64,000 nucleotides of DNA from VXMT01 sp965204835 (lineage in GTDB: Bacteria > Chloroflexota > Dehalococcoidia > UBA2979): assembly GCA_965204835.1 (NCBI GenBank), contig OZ242017.1, forward strand, positions 2,604,001 to 2,668,000. The letters run 5' to 3'. The notes below the pieces were generated by a model. It was not told where the DNA came from. It did not search any database and saw nothing but the letters and a program-made list of their open reading frames with translations. Positions within the stretch are counted from its first letter, which is position 1. The number at the start of each line of letters is the position of its first letter. Position numbers and translations under genes: made by a program. Of this stretch, positions 63,621 to 64,000 are shown one piece after another.

Positions 63621-64000
63621 TCCTGCTCGACACCCACGTGCTGCTGTGGAGCCGCGCGGGCGACGCGCTGCTCGGGCCCGGCGCCCGCGAGGCCATCGAC
63701 GACGCCTGGCGGCAGGGCGAACTCGCCGCGTCCGCGGTCACGTTCTTCGAAGCGGCGATGCTGCACGAGCGCGGCCGCTTCTCGCTCGCGGGTGACGTGG
63801 ACCAGTGGCGTCGCACGCTGCTCGACGAGGGGCTCACGGAGATCCCGACCACCGGTGCGATCGCTACGCGGGCGACGGCACTCGCCGACCCGCCGGGCGA
63901 CTGGGTGGACCGCATCATCGTCGCGACCGCACTCGACGGCCACACGCTCCTGACGGCCGACCCTCGGCTGCTCGACTGGCCCGGAGACATCGAGACGCTC
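63617..64000 (+). CDS. PIN-domain toxin, VapC/type II (3' end outside window)
   Basis: 128 residues visible. D5 in MILLDTHVLLWSRAG, E in AVTFFEAAMLHERG, D in DWVDRIIVATALDG and D in LLTADPRLLDW are the PIN active-site positions; the LLDTHVLLW start and Phd partner are typical of this subclass. GTG start. Very little is missing, since PIN toxins are about 130-140 aa. Confidence 0.9.
   Translation, partial: MILLDTHVLLWSRAGDALLGPGAREAIDDAWRQGELAASAVTFFEAAMLHERGRFSLAGDVDQWRRTLLDEGLTEIPTTGAIATRATALADPPGDWVDRIIVATALDGHTLLTADPRLLDWPGDIETL

Overview
The window is high-GC bacterial chromosome with tightly packed genes on both strands. No rRNA, prophage, insertion sequence or CRISPR array is visible. 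The mix of an archaeal-type fructose-bisphosphate aldolase/phosphatase, abundant acyl-CoA enzymes with EtfAB, CaiB-type CoA transferase, tandem FAS1-like dehydratases, a membrane-anchored LuxR protein with a Pro/Thr linker and a class E/F-type sortase suggests a Chloroflexota lineage (Dehalococcoidia/SAR202-like). This is inference from gene content; an actinobacterial relative is the main alternative.

Layout. 1-5555: end of an NHL-repeat protein, then a leftward operon fbp(A/P) - 90-aa protein - rdgB - moaA, and a DUF1122-like gene. 5557-6404: a toxin-antitoxin-like gene pair bounded by 28-bp direct repeats, apparently inserted between the DUF1122-like gene and a DrrAB-type ABC exporter (6380-8148). 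8263-12565: amidohydrolase, Tat/lipobox sulfite-oxidase-like molybdoenzyme, small membrane proteins, a voltage-gated-type K+ channel. 12627-14395: etfBA. 14408-18000: PHP phosphoesterase, small membrane proteins, a VapBC module, an alpha/beta-hydrolase without its nucleophile. 17917-21581: Cys-repeat lipoprotein and two acyl-CoA dehydrogenases flanking a His-rich 59-aa ORF. 21640-32349: VapBC, thioredoxin-like lipoprotein, RibD-C reductase, SLOG protein, amino-acid-dehydrogenase-like protein, fumarase-superfamily lyase, 5'-nucleotidase, CopA, another VapBC. 32377-35727: ndk, tsaB-tsaE-thiL, MarR. 36021-38888: gyrA. 39068-40572: HigBA. 40711-44297: GGCT-like and PuuD-like genes, tRNA-Pro, a four-repeat secreted protein, RNase H. 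44361-49373: enoyl-CoA hydratase, three tandem coiled-coil/TM mini-proteins, a membrane protein plus winged-helix regulator, esterase, three MaoC-fold genes. 49458-54536: DDAH-like hydrolase, multi-TM protein, rsfS, HbpS-like protein, a retropepsin/small-protein pair, CoA transferase. 54659-58801: a broken LuxR membrane sensor, sortase, uppS. 59005-64000: AtzG-like/amidase pair, CaCA exchanger, two tRNA-Ser, two membrane-associated genes (one frameshifted), and a Phd/PIN module cut by the window end.

Functional picture: fatty-acyl or other CoA-thioester oxidation (two acyl-CoA dehydrogenases, EtfAB, enoyl-CoA hydratase, MaoC-type hydratases, CoA transferase), gluconeogenesis through FBPA/P, molybdenum cofactor biosynthesis beside a Moco enzyme, and housekeeping (gyrA, tsaB/tsaE, ndk, rsfS, uppS). 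Six toxin-antitoxin-like modules in 64 kb are notable.

The observations I rate highest are: the 28-bp-repeat-bounded cassette that interrupts what looks like a 4-nt-spaced operon junction; the three tandem mini-proteins whose lengths (68, 61, 54 aa) fall by exactly one heptad each; recurrent apparent CTG start codons (rsfS, gyrA, a GGCT-like gene, a small helical gene); leaderless VapBC promoters with the operator between -35 and -10; and a transmembrane LuxR sensor gene broken by a TAG and two frameshifts.
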